Below, one piece after another: positions 21,217-32,378 of a DNA stretch of 64,000 nucleotides (within the stretch, counting starts at the first letter, position 1; each line of letters opens with the position of its first letter). A model generated the notes under the pieces. That model had not been told where the DNA came from and made no database searches. It saw only the letters and a program-made list of their open reading frames with translations. Position numbers and translations under genes: made by a program. Source of the stretch: Diaporthe sp. PMI_573 (taxonomy: Eukaryota > Ascomycota > Sordariomycetes > Diaporthales > Diaporthaceae); contig JAJTUP010000019.1 in the NCBI GenBank assembly GCA_021399435.1, positions 806,001 to 870,000 on the forward strand. The letters run 5' to 3'.

Positions 21217-23675
21217 ATGGCCCTGGCCCTTCTGCCAAGGGATCAGGAAACAGCCATGTATGGTTCCAGCGGTTCACGAGCAGTGCAAGCATGTGCGACA
21301 TGCAGGAAACAAAAGCGGAGGTGTGACAAGATCCTGCCATCGTGCTCTAGGTGCTCCTCACTGCAGCGCACCTGCGACTACTCAGATCCAGCGTCCCCGG
21401 CGGCGGGCCCCTCTGCGGAAGCCTTTGCGAGCCTCCAGTTGAAGCTGGCAGAGATCGAGGCGAGGCTGGACTCGGCCCGGTCCAAGCCTCAGAACCAGGT
21501 GGCTGCGCACGGCACCCCGGGATCCAGCACGTATGTCGGCAGCGAGCCCAGCCCACAGAGTGCGGGTGCGGGGGCTGTCAGGTCAGGAGGTGACACAATG
21601 TGGGTGGATGGCCGGGCAGCCTTTGAGACGACAAAGTTTCCGGCCGTTATGTTCCTTGACACCGACGTGTACAAGTGGGCCGGGATTTCAAGGCCTAACC
21701 CGAACATTGATATACCGATGGTAAGCACGCTTTCCTGAAAACACATCTGACATGTCACGGGTGATTAATGCGATGCGATCCATCACTGAGTCCAATGTGC
21801 ACCTGGGTGCTCGAGTGACACCTTTCCGCAGCACAGGTCACACGAGGAGGGGACGGGGAAGACGAGAGAGGTGGCGGGGCTTGACGCCTCAGAAGCATGT
21901 CTTGTCCTCATGTCTTGTCCTCATATCTTGTCCTCATCTGCTCTTCTGTCAGGACCTCTCCTTGGGCTCGGATTCTCATATTTTGCCCAACTTGTGCGGA
22001 AGTATCACGATAGACAGAAAGCCAAAGCGGCCGCCTTATTTTAGGAAGGGAATGACCTGGTCGCCCTCAAACGCCCTCAACGCCCATTTGTTCCTCTACA
22101 GTCAGATGGCCCTTCATGGCAGGCATTTTAGACTTCGGATCGGGCAGTTAACCCTTGAATATACATGCTGCTGCTCTCAGATGTTTGGCCCCATCATATC
22201 ACATATCCTGGCTCTCCGCGCTCATCTATCAGATCTGTTGAAGATGGACTAATTAGTACTAGGAAGTCCTTGAGATCCTCGCTTCCAGCAATGTTGTAGA
22301 GGAGACTGCCACATCGTACTTCAACACAATCCACCGCTGGTTCCCTTTTATTTCCAAAAAACGTATGAGCCTTGGTATCTCGCTCTCAGACGGCGGGCCC
22401 GACCTCGCGCTTCTGTTCCTCGCGATGAAACTCGTCACAACTGTGCCGACACCAGAGATGCGTTCCGCAGCAGACTCGCACCTGTACGCCGCCTGTAAGC
22501 GCTTCCTGGCTCAGCTCGAATCTGCAGGGACACTATCCATCCTCTACCTACAAGCCATGATACTCGTCGCCCTGTACGAGTTTGGGCACTCGGTCTACCC
22601 GCCGGCTTGGATGACGTCGGGCAGCTGCGTGCGATACGCCGCGATGCTGGGCCTGCCGTCGTACCAGGAGTCGAGCACTATCCTCGGCCCGTGCACGACC
22701 TGGACGGAGGCCGAGGAACGGCGCAGGGTATGGTGGGCAACGCAAATCGTCGACAGAATGATCTCGCTTGGCTCCAAGAAGCGTTTCGCCGGCGGCCTTG
22801 ACCTGCCCGTGGACGCGGAGATGCTCCCCGTCGATGACCTAGCCTGGGATTCGGGCGACATGGCGTATTCGCTACAGAAGTCTGCCGCCAGCACGCCGCT
22901 AGAGGACCCCACGGCCAGCCCCTTTGCGCGCCTGGCCCAGGCCACGATACTCACATCAAGGGCCATGGCGCACTGCAAGGGGGCGACGAAGCGGTACGTT
23001 CACCGCGGGCCCAAGGATTCGGGGGAGGATGCAGATGAGAAGGACAAAAACCAGGACGCCTTCGGCATCAAGGAGGTCATGGATATACTACGTGACCTGC
23101 ACACACTCTGCCGCGCCATCGAGAGGGGAATGGCGAACGCCGGCGGCGTGGGCAGCGACGCGTATTTCGCGCTAAGCCCATCACGGTGCCTCGTTTGGAG
23201 CACGATAATCCTGGTGATGGACCTGTACAGTTGTCCTGAGCATATGCGACCTGGCGCGGGGATCAGCAGCGAGGACGGGCGGACGGAGGAGGAGCTGGAG
23301 ATGCAGGTCGAGGCAATCAGGGGCCTGACGACGACGAGCGAGAGGATAAAGGTGTTTGCGGGCGAGCTGCTGAGCCTGTCCCACAGCCCCGCGAACTCCC
23401 CGGACGTGAGCATGGCCGGTGGGGATGGCGGCGGCGAGGCAGATGCGGTGGATAGGCTGAGCCCGCTGTGCTTCGACGCCCTCTATTGCGCGCTGGCGAC
23501 CTTTCACTGGCACTGGAAGGAAAATGGGCAGCTGGAGATGAGGCACGGGTTGGAGCAGACGAGGGCTGCGCTGGTCAGATTGGCGCCGAGGTGGAGACTT
23601 GCAGGGGAGTATTTGGATATGGAGAGGCATCATGATGTGACGGGGATCGTAACTGACAGGGCAGATGAGTCGTGA
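21217..23675 (+). CDS. Zn2Cys6 (Gal4-type) transcription factor with fungal_trans domain
   Basis: Exons are 21217-21720 and 22263-23675, giving 638 residues. The binuclear zinc cluster is CATCRKQKRRC, then CDKILPSC and CSRC (Cys 26, 29, 36, 43, 46, 53; spacing CX2CX6CX6CX2CX6C). A short heptad-like linker (SLQLKLAEIEARL) follows, as in dimeric Gal4-type factors. The second exon starts EVLEILASSNVVEETATSYF and continues IHRWFPFISKKRMSLG, the usual start of the fungal-specific transcription factor domain; later WTEAEERRRVWWATQIVDRM is characteristic. The intron is 542 nt, the longest in the window, and contains a 13-bp tandem repeat; the CTAAT/TACTAG end fits splicing in phase 0, but an extra small exon inside cannot be excluded. 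ATG 21217 is the most plausible start; ATG 21256 is an alternative. Targets are unknown. Confidence 0.88.
21896..21934. repeat. 13-bp tandem repeat within the Zn2Cys6 intron
   Basis: CATGTCTTGTCCT occurs three times in tandem (third copy CATATCTTGTCCT). It lies inside the 542-nt intron. Confidence 0.85.
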
Positions 23676-24051
23676 CTCTCAATCATGAAGGATGGGTCAG
23701 TGGAAAACCTGCCATAGAGGGGTTTATGTAATTCTACAAGACCCAGACGACCTTACAGCAATCATTCGCACTGCACCAGGCCCCCCCCCCCCAAAAAAAA
23801 CCTTTCTTGCTGTGAGACCGCCTTCTTGGCTGGCTGAGCTGTGGCTGATGAGAGAGCCGCATATATTTTCCCGTCAGCTCCATGCAGCTGCGAAGTAGTG
23901 GCACAATTCGATGGGTCCAAAGTGCTGGTGTTTGCCGAGTGTGCGTGAGGAGAATCCGAGTTTCCATAGCATTCGTGCTCGTCTAGATGATTTTGTGCAG
24001 CCGCGCTCATGCATGCTACGTACGTCCTCCGAGCCTGTCCTAACCAACAAC
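23676..24051. other. Convergent intergenic region (Zn2Cys6 / Mcr1)
   Basis: About 376 bp containing adjoining homopolymers, a C run and an A run near 23780-23800. No gene seen. Confidence 0.5.
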
Positions 24052-25204
24052 CTAAAACTTGTAGACCTGGTCCTTGCTGTACCCAAGCTCCGCCAAGATG
24101 CCCGTCAGCTCGCCCTGGTCCTTGGGGCTCACCTTGGGGCCCGAGATGGCCTTGTACAGGCCAGGGGGTCCGCAAACGAAGACCTTGACGTTGCCATCCT
24201 TAGGTCCTGGCAGGACCGTCTTGAGCAGCTCCTTGTTGATGAAACCCTTGCCGCCAGCCCAGTCCTTGGGCGGCTGGTCCAAGAGGTAGAATGCGCGGAA
24301 CCGCTGGGGGTATGTGTTCTCGAGCTCTTGGAACTCCTTCTTCAGCAGGATGTCGTCCTCGGTAATGTTGCCAAAGACGAGAGTGACCTTGGTCTTGTCG
24401 TTAGGGTTGTTGAAGACGGCGCGGCACAGCTGGTACATCGGTGTGACTCCAGTGCCTCCGGCGACGAGGGCGATGTGCTCGTGCTTGTTCTCCGTCCATG
24501 GGTACTTGGGCAAGGGGCCCTTGAAGTCGAGGCGCTGACCGGGGACCATATTGTGCAAGTGGGTAGACATGGGACCGTCAGGGTACTTCTTGACGATGAG
24601 CTCCATGTAGCCCTTGGTGTCTGCGGTTTTGACGGGTCTTAGCATACGGAGGAGCCACCAATTGTCTAGCGGTGCAGTGCCATACTAACCCTCATCGGAA
24701 GTAGGCGTGTACGGCCTCAGCACGGGTTTCGCGTCGCCCTCAGGCTTGAACTTGGTCAAAATAGCGCTGGCGACTTCCAAGCCGGAGACCATGTCGTCCT
24801 CGGGTAGCTTGAACCGGAACTTCTTGGTGTTGTGGTTCACGATCTCGACGTCGTCCAGCTTCAGGGAGACGAAACCCTGGTCCCCTCCCGTCAGGGCCTT
24901 CTTGGCCTCACCACCGGGGAGGGCTCCCTTGACCTTCGCCTCGGCCTTTTGCTCTGCGCCCGGGTTCTGTGTGAAGTAGTAGTAACCGCCGGCGGCGACT
25001 GCGCCGCCACCGAGGAAGTACAGGAGTGTGCTGTTGCTCCCACCGGAGGGAGCGGGGGGCTTGTCGGCATAACGGCGGATTTGCTGGCGCACATGATGTC
25101 AGTCATAGGCTGACGCCGACGAACCGGAGCACCTTGGTGGGCGGGCTTACGTGCTTCACAGGCTGAGCCGACTGGCACGCCCGGAATGCTGATCGCGCAA
25201 ACAT
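24052..25204 (-). CDS. MCR1: NADH-cytochrome b5 reductase 2, mitochondrial (Mcr1 type)
   Basis: Exons 25204-25151, 25083-24690 and 24620-24052 give 338 residues. The N-terminus [18 protein letters not shown] is a basic mitochondrial presequence, followed by one membrane anchor ([19 protein letters not shown]), matching the dual outer-membrane/intermembrane-space form of Mcr1. The FAD-binding motif RPYTPTS (about residue 141), [13 protein letters not shown], the NAD(P)-binding [23 protein letters not shown] and the CGPPGLY motif are all present; the C-terminus [10 protein letters not shown] is typical. It passes electrons from NADH to cytochrome b5 or erythroascorbyl radical in the family. The second intron (69 nt) was placed by joining ...SDE to DTKGYMEL, as in homologues; an upstream AG would break the frame. 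Both introns are ordinary short ones. Confidence 0.95.
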
Positions 25205-26677
25205 TTTTGTGGTGGGAAGGGGACAACAATTGAGGAGGTGTTGGAGGCTATCTTCCAAGGAAGAACGGTGTCAATTGTCTTCACTGGAGGAAGAGAGACC
25301 CGAATCAGTGGAAAATAAGTTGTGGACGGAAGCTCTGGGAGCTCTGTTGCTGGAGCTCGGAATTGCGGATCACCCTCGGACCCTCCAAAAAAAGATGCCC
25401 TTACAAATACGGCCATGACGTAGGGTAGCATACGTCCGCCACCCCGTCTTATCTAACAAGCTCCGGTACCTGTCGCATTAAATCCTTCTGGCTTCAAAGG
25501 CTCAAGGTGGTAATTGGAGACTCGGCTGATTCTGAACCGGCCGAGGTCAGACACAAGGTCTAATGGAGATATTTCTGGGATGACACCATACCCAGACGCT
25601 GGCCGTTGTTGCTCTTTCTGATCCAGTGACAGACAGATTAACCCGACCACGCCAGTGGGGCACTCTGTGAACCATAACAGTGGCAGGAGGTAGGTTTGTG
25701 CAGTCAGACATCCCACCGTCTGAAGAACCGTTGGCACTGGTGCGTATGTATGATATGCTTTGGTAATGCTTTCTCTTAGAATTTGATCGAATCCGAAATA
25801 CTTTGCTCTGACCTGCACATTGACAACCTGATCACCCGCTTGATGTAAGTGACGACTTTGCATTCCGACAATCTGAAGGCATGGCGTAATCACAAGAACA
25901 TAGGAACCAAATATGCGAACAAGACAATACAAGACAGGCTACTACATGCCGAGATGTGTCGCGCCGTCTTTTTTTTTGTCCATCTCAAGAGACCGCAGTT
26001 ATCAAACAGATGCCGTAACCAGGTGTAGGCATACGAGGCTGTCATTTGCGTCGGATTGTGGAAGGGGCGCAACAGCAAGGGACACGCCACCAGAGAACAG
26101 AGCGCGGGGAGCAGAGAGACAGCCGATAGGGAACAAGCTGTGCGGCCGTGACTGCTACAGCTCCAGCAGTATATTTGTCTGGCATTTCGAAACATTATAC
26201 AAAGCGCATCGGCTGTATGAAGCCCTTTCATCGCGGCCACGAGACTCCATCGCAAGAGGTGATATGCCACTCCGCCGTCCCAGATCACCCGTGATATACT
26301 CCTGAAATGCAAGATCCAATCTTTGCTCTGGACCGGAGAATTCCTCCCCACGCCCTCCCTCGCAAGTATCCTTTGCCTCTTGGTGGCTCGGTGCACTTCC
26401 AGAACCTCGCAACCCGGGGCAAGGAGACAGGCATGCTTCTTGCCCTGCCCGGTCCTGCCCGGCTCACCCCTCGGCCCCTCGCCCCTTCATAACCAATCGT
26501 TGACGAGCTGACCTGTTTACAACAGTTGTTTTTGCCGTACAAGCGACGCTCCGCCCGGAAAAGGTCGTTACAATTACACTTGGCCAAATAATACAAGCGC
26601 CCCCCCCCCCACCAATCCACGGCGTGGCTTCAATTATCAGAGCCCTCTCGTGCAGGGCGCCGTTCGCCTCGTTTCCT
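25205..26677. other. Intergenic region upstream of MCR1
   Basis: About 1.5 kb holding the MCR1 promoter and the 3' side of the SH3 gene. Several open frames on both strands (e.g. 25453-25932 minus) show no recognisable domain. A C run lies near 26598. No RNA gene seen. Confidence 0.45.
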
Positions 26678-28240
26678 TCATGATTTCGCCTCCGTCTTCC
26701 TCTCCTCCGTTGGAGACTGCAGCTTCGAATCGGATCTGGTCTGGCCTTCGTATTTCTTCGGTGGGATTTCCTCGCCTCCCTGGCTGCCCCGCCGTAGGAA
26801 ACCGGCGTCGTGGTGCGTCGAGAGGGTCGGCGTGTTGGCTTGACTGCCGCCTCTTTGACCGTGGTAGTGCACGACTTGTGGGGGGACGTGGCCGGCTTGG
26901 TTGCCTAGCATGTGGTGCGGGTACGGCTCAAGGTCCTTGCTAGAAGTAGAGAAAGTTGAGACGACTGGCTGATGATATCCATTGGCGTTAGAGGAGGTAC
27001 TTGCAGTCGGAGGATTGTGGCCAAGGTTCGTGTGCTCGGCTTGTGTCGGCGTGCCCACGTCGCCAGGACTCCCGGAGAGTGGTTCAGCCTGCCCGGTCAG
27101 GCTCGTCATGCCGCCCTCGATGTCCCTGAGCAGCCGCACGTACTCCTCAGGGACCAGGCCGCTCTCTTCTGTCTTGGGATCCTCCGCCACGAGCCATCCC
27201 TGCCCGTGCCTGTAAGAAACCCATATTATTTGGCCCTCTACCAGTGGGAGCTCATTCTCGTTTTCCCGCTCAAAGTCGAACAAGGCGACCGCCTTGCCGT
27301 GCATTTCCTCGTCGGGCGAGGTGATTGTGAATTGGTAGTCCCTGGAGTACCTGGATTGGTCTTCCTGGTCGTACCCAGGGGACTGCCCCGTGCTAGAATC
27401 GTCAGAGTCATCATGGTATCCGCCATTGGGTTCAGCGTACTGCCGTGGCTGCAGCTCAGCAAGCGTGTATGGATGCCCCGAGTGCCGCGCTTGGGTGGGC
27501 GGGTAGGTGACATATTCACCGCCCGGCCCGTTCGCCTCTCCTCCCTGGTTCACATAATATCGTTCGCTGCCGTCCCCACCCGTGCCTATGTAGTAGCCCC
27601 TCTCCGCGTCATAATCGGCAGCATGCATGACGTTCGAGCTGCCTTGGTCGCGGCTGCTGCGCCGGCGGCTCTGCATAAAGGCCGCGCCCGAGGACTTGTG
27701 TTTCCGGTGCCTGGAGCTCACCACGGGGCTCTGGAGGTCTTCGTCTTCGCTCCAGGGAGGCCCGTCCCCGAGGTAGATTGGCGCCAGGTCGTTGACCTTG
27801 CTGAGGCTCTCCCATGCCCCGGTGTCCCAGCTCATCTTGCCCTCCCAGGCAGAGTCGGACAGGCGGCGTGACTCGCTCGCCGGGGTGGACATTCCCGAGG
27901 GAGGCTGCGAGGGCTCTGGCGGGGGACCATAGTGCATGGGATGGGCGGTTGTGTATGCGAAGTCCCGCACGAGGGTGTACGGGAGGCTAGATGGGAACAT
28001 CGGGAATATATGAGAGGGCGGGCGCGACCGAGAAGGCACGGAGCCGACGGAATATTGCGACAGCCTGTCCTTGGATGCTTGTGACATGGAGACTGGCCGG
28101 GGCAGGGTGGATCGTTTCGCCTGGGGCGAGGAGGTTATGATTGGGGGCAGAGGCGGGTGGTTGGGGTTGGACGTCGGAGAGGAGACGGCTGGAGGGGGCG
28201 ATGTAGCTGGTGAAGAGGTCGCGGACATGGCTGTGGTCAT
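26678..28240 (-). CDS. SH3-domain protein, Nbp2-like adaptor
   Basis: A single exon of 520 residues. The N-terminal 300 residues are disordered, rich in Ser/Pro/Gly, with short conserved-looking pieces (SLPYTLVRDFAYTTAHPMHY; SKVNDLAPIYLGDGPPWSED). One SH3 domain lies at about 311-368: GKAVALFDFERENENELPL, IIWVSYRHGQGWLVAEDP, GLVPEEYVRLL, with the ALxDF, GW and PxxYV positions of the ligand groove intact. The C-terminal 150 residues are again disordered. In yeast Nbp2 brings PP2C phosphatase Ptc1 to the HOG and cell-wall MAP kinase pathways; filamentous fungal relatives have this long disordered layout. An adaptor role in stress signalling is inferred. ATG 28240 is followed four codons later by another in-frame ATG, either of which may be used. 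Confidence 0.85.
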   Translation of the reverse strand: MTTAMSATSSPATSPPPAVSSPTSNPNHPPLPPIITSSPQAKRSTLPRPVSMSQASKDRLSQYSVGSVPSRSRPPSHIFPMFPSSLPYTLVRDFAYTTAHPMHYGPPPEPSQPPSGMSTPASESRRLSDSAWEGKMSWDTGAWESLSKVNDLAPIYLGDGPPWSEDEDLQSPVVSSRHRKHKSSGAAFMQSRRRSSRDQGSSNVMHAADYDAERGYYIGTGGDGSERYYVNQGGEANGPGGEYVTYPPTQARHSGHPYTLAELQPRQYAEPNGGYHDDSDDSSTGQSPGYDQEDQSRYSRDYQFTITSPDEEMHGKAVALFDFERENENELPLVEGQIIWVSYRHGQGWLVAEDPKTEESGLVPEEYVRLLRDIEGGMTSLTGQAEPLSGSPGDVGTPTQAEHTNLGHNPPTASTSSNANGYHQPVVSTFSTSSKDLEPYPHHMLGNQAGHVPPQVVHYHGQRGGSQANTPTLSTHHDAGFLRRGSQGGEEIPPKKYEGQTRSDSKLQSPTEERKTEAKS

Positions 28241-31200
28241 GTTCGACTGGAGTCAGGCCGTGGGTACGTCGCGTGCGATGTCGCAAATGATACCGCGGGC
28301 CGGGCAGTGAGCACCGCCTTGCCCGTGCCCAGTACGAGTGTCCCGAGGCCAAAGCCAATGTCGGTCGCTCGGCTCTGGAGCGGTGTCGTTGAGGGCCACC
28401 TGGTGACGGTGACAGGGAGTCGAAGGAGCAATTGGGTCAATTGGAGGGGGGGAGGAGCAATCCTGCGAGGGCGAGGAAGCCCTGGTGGACTCGGGGCTTG
28501 CCTTGCCTCTCTGCCTGGCCGGGCTTGCCAGAAGGGAAGACGGCGGCGCAAGTCGAAATCTTTTTGCGGTGGTGCAAGGAGTCAGTCGCGAGTTCTGTGG
28601 AGAAGCGAGAAGTATTCGATTCGATTCGGATCAGCAGGGTAGGCGTGTGTCTGGCTCAGGATGGGCCTCGGACGACGCTGCGACCAGGTTGGCGGGCGAC
28701 TTTCACAGTCACAGTGCGGTGCGGTGCGGTGCGGTGCGGTGCAGTTGGTCGATTGGAGGGGGGCAGGGAGGGGGAGGAGCCAGGAGCGAGATGTGCTGCT
28801 GCTCCTGGTGCTGCTGACGAAATGGCGTGGGGACGCGGGCTTGTTGCGGTTGCGGGTTTGCGGGTTTTGGGGTTTGGTCGCGCAGTGCTGTGCGGTGCGG
28901 TGCGGTGCGGTGCGGTGCAGCACAGCGCAGGCGCAAGAAAGACGCAGGCAGGCTGGGGCGCTGGCGGGTCCAGAAATTGAGTTAATGCAGAGGGGCCAGG
29001 TGATGCTATTCATGGGATGGGATGGGAGATTGAAGGCAGGCTGGAATGAGCCTCAAAAGAGGGCCCCCGTCGAGGATCCGGATGGTCGGGTCGAATCTCG
29101 GTGGTAGTGTCGATTGTTAGGCATGCTATTGTGAGGGATCGAGGGGAAGAAGGAGGCTTGTAGTCTGCTGTGGTAGTCAGTCTATGGGTGTCTGTGTGTG
29201 TGTGCAGCAGCCAGCAATCCGGTTGCGCGGGAGAGGAACAGGAACCTTGGAAAGGCCTGGCGGTTGGATCCACCTGGACCAAAGACAGTCAGTTTGATCT
29301 GCAGGGTTGGACTTGGGGGATCTCTGGTTCTGTTCCGCCCTGCCAGCTGTGTCTCACTCTCCCCTCCCCTCCTCCCCCTCCTCCTCCTCCTCTCATGGAT
29401 GCTGCTGGTGCTGCTGCTATTGTTTGCCCTCCTGTTCTCCTCCTAGAGCCCAACACAGCCGGGCCCGGCAGCCCTGTCCTGTCGTGCCCTGTCCACAGGA
29501 CAGACGACAGGGCTACTAAGCGCGCTCTTCAACCTCGTCCTCTCGGCTCTCACAACTCGCCGGGTACCTAGTTACCCCCAACCCAGTCCTTGGCGCAAGT
29601 AGCCAGCTCAGCCGCCGAACCTCAACCCTCAACCCCTCATCCCGCACTCGTCTATTCTCCTTTTCCATGCGCGCTCGACCCAGTGCATTAGAGGAGGTGA
29701 GGAGGTGAGGAGCTGCCTACCAAGATAGCTTAGATAGCCCAGGTGTGGAGCGCGATGCCGCTTGGATGGCAGCTGCAGGCTGGTCCGTGAGCACGGTCTG
29801 GAACGTTGGGATTTGGATGTTGGACCGACGACCTGTCATTGTTTGTCTTGGACTCGCAGGACTCGCAGGACTCGAGGACACCTGCGTGAGGCGGATCGGT
29901 CGAACCAACAGTCGTCGCATTGCCTGCCTGACTAACTGACTGCCCGACATGTCACTCGAAAGCACTCCTCACGGAAGATGAGCGAGTGCTGGTGGGGTGC
30001 CTGTCACCACACTCAGGCCACACCATTACAGTGTAGAGCTGCTGCATCTCATGGGATGGGCTGATCTCCATTGCAGGGCGTCTATTCCCTGCATGTCTGC
30101 GCAGCCGCCACCAGTCCATTACAGTTATGGCGAACGATGTTGGACAAGGGCGGGGTGGGTCCCTAGGCCCTCGAGCAACATTCTCGACGCATTAGTAGAC
30201 CGGCACACTCATCACATTAAATTCATGCCATAAGATCCTCAACCGATAGGTCTGGCCTGATTACAGTAGAGCTACGAAGCAGGCCTATTACGCCGGTAAG
30301 CCTTCCTGAGTTTCCGCAATTACGACCAATATGCCCCCAGGCTTGTGCGGCAAAAGAACACACGTGTTTTAGATGCGTCACCGCCGCAGAGCCAGCATTA
30401 CAATAGTCACCCCAGATGCCCTCGTCGGCGTCGTCGGCGGCGTCAGCCTCCCTGGGCGTGTTTCTGGACGTCAGGGGACCCGCAGAACAACAAACGACAT
30501 GATCGAGATCCTGCGGATCGTCCGATGCCTTGCTCCCTGAATTGTGGATCTCGGCCGAGACTATCATGACTCTTATCGAGTGCTCTCTGCTGCTGTCGTC
30601 AGGTGGACAAGTGCTGGAAGAATCATGGGCAGTCGGCGCGCCATGGGGCACTCACCATCCTTCGGGTGACATATTTTGAGGCTCCCTGCGATGCTGTCGG
30701 AGGCCGTAGTCTTGTTGTGACACCCACCAGCTCATGACCGCGGCTGGTCCGATAAGTACATGAACACGGCGGTCTGTATGACCTTCCCTCAAATGTATGA
30801 AGAGACCTGGACAACCCTTCGATGTGTTTGGTCCGAGTCCAGTTCAAATTCACTGTGCAGCGCAGTTTTTCAACCACCTGACGCTCACAAGGCTGACAGG
30901 CGGTTTCTATTTTAAGAACCCATCCCTGCTTAACCCGTCTGTTTCAGGTCGACGTTCCCAGCTCTTTTCCGTCGGCAGCAAGACCGGCAGGCGCCTTCAG
31001 TGGCACCAATCACGCCGCCGCATTGCAACTGGTAGGCCGCCCCGCCCCACCCCGGCCCCTGCTGTGTCTGTTTGTCAAACCAAGCTTTTCTTTGCCAGCA
31101 ATCCACAGCTTTCCGACCTCCTCGAACGCGACGGACAACCACGACGTTGACTCTAAGCAGCGGACGTGGTCTCCTCTCAGCCAGACTTACGGATGAAGTG

Positions 31201-31534
31201 AGAAGTCTTGAGGCGTTGCCCGTCTTGTGACGGGGTGTTAATCTCATCAGAACCCAGTCACGTCACGACTGGCTTGCGTGCAAAAGGACCACGAGACCTG
31301 GGTAAGGTGCTCCCTCTTCCTCAACCCTCTGCCGTCACATGATGATATTCATTATTGGAGCTGTCTGAACCCCTTTGATGACTCACTTTTATACCGTATA
31401 CGCTTTTATCTCTGATAGTGCCACGCCCACACCGGCCTCCCTCATCGCTGTTAGACTTGCTGTTGTGCTGATGTCCGGCTGACACTCGTGTTATCAACAG
31501 GATCCGCCGTAGCCAGCCTTTGGTGAGAACAACC
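28241..31534. other. Long divergent intergenic region, SH3 protein / SSU72
   Basis: 3.3 kb without a convincing gene. It holds two GGTGC arrays (listed), pyrimidine tracts near 29350-29400, and a GGTACCTAG motif at 29563-29571. Open frames in it are short or are read through the repeats. It may contain long leaders or non-coding transcripts that cannot be recognised by eye. Confidence 0.45.
28714..28920. repeat. Two GGTGC pentanucleotide arrays about 145 bp apart
   Basis: 28714-28742 and 28889-28919 each consist of about five or six GCGGT/GGTGC units, in the same orientation and both ending GGTGCAG. A third, imperfect array is at 14865-14892. Confidence 0.88.
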
Positions 31535-32378
31535 ATGGAGACTGTAGAGGCGACCAATGGGGCGGCAGCTGCAGCCGTGGCTCAGAATGGCGAAAGCGAC
31601 GAGTCAGAGAGCTATAAGCTGCGCTTCTGCACGGTGTGCGCAAGCAACCAGAACAGGTACGGCCCTTTTCGATCTTGCACGTTTTCTGGCTGGCTCGTCC
31701 TCTCTAACGTGGCCACGCAGATCCATGGAAGGCCATCTTCGCCTCGCTGAGGCCGGCTACCCTGTCATATCCTTTGGGACCGGCTCGCTCGTCCGTCTAC
31801 CCGGCCCGACCATCACTCAGCCCAACGTCTACCAGTTCAACAAGACCTCCTACGACAGCATGTATAAGGAGCTCGAGGGGAAGGACCCGCGCCTCTACCG
31901 AGCCAATGGCCTGCTGAACATGCTGGGCCGGAATCGAGGCATCAAGTGGGGACCGGAGAGGTGGCAAGACTGGCAGGTTGGGCACCCACGCCACGGCCGT
32001 GAGCAAGACCAGGGCCGCGAGGGCACCGAGATGGGGCTAGTCGATATAGTGGTCACCTGCGAGGAGAGGTGCTGGGACAACGTGGTCGATGACCTACTCG
32101 CCAGGGGCTCACCCCTCAACCGGCCAGTCCATGTCATCAATATTGACATCAAGGACAATCATGAGGAGGCATCCGTTGGCGGGCGAGGCATGGTCGACCT
32201 GGCCAACTCACTGAACAAGGCCGCGCAGGAAGAGCGCGAGGCTGTCGGTGCAGCGGCCTTTGACGGAGCCGGTGTGGCGGCAAGGTCGGGCTTTGACGAG
32301 AGGGTCCCCGATGTCCTGGCAGAGTGGCAGGAGCGGTGGCCTAACCTCCCTGCCACATGGACACTGTCCTGGTTTTGA
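31535..32378 (+). CDS. SSU72: Ssu72, RNA polymerase II CTD Ser5-P phosphatase
   Basis: Exons are 31535-31656 and 31721-32378 (259 residues). The CX5R phosphatase loop is CASNQNRS with Cys35 and Arg41; the 64-nt intron splits the Arg41 codon. Downstream are [63 protein letters not shown], and the [16 protein letters not shown] motif carrying the acidic region that acts as general acid in Ssu72 enzymes; [14 protein letters not shown] closes the domain. Ssu72 is the cleavage/polyadenylation-factor phosphatase for the polymerase tail. The ATG at 31535 sits in a good context (CAACCATGG). The fungal insert [15 protein letters not shown] loop and the Ala-rich stretch near 225 are minor additions. 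Function secure. Confidence 0.96.
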
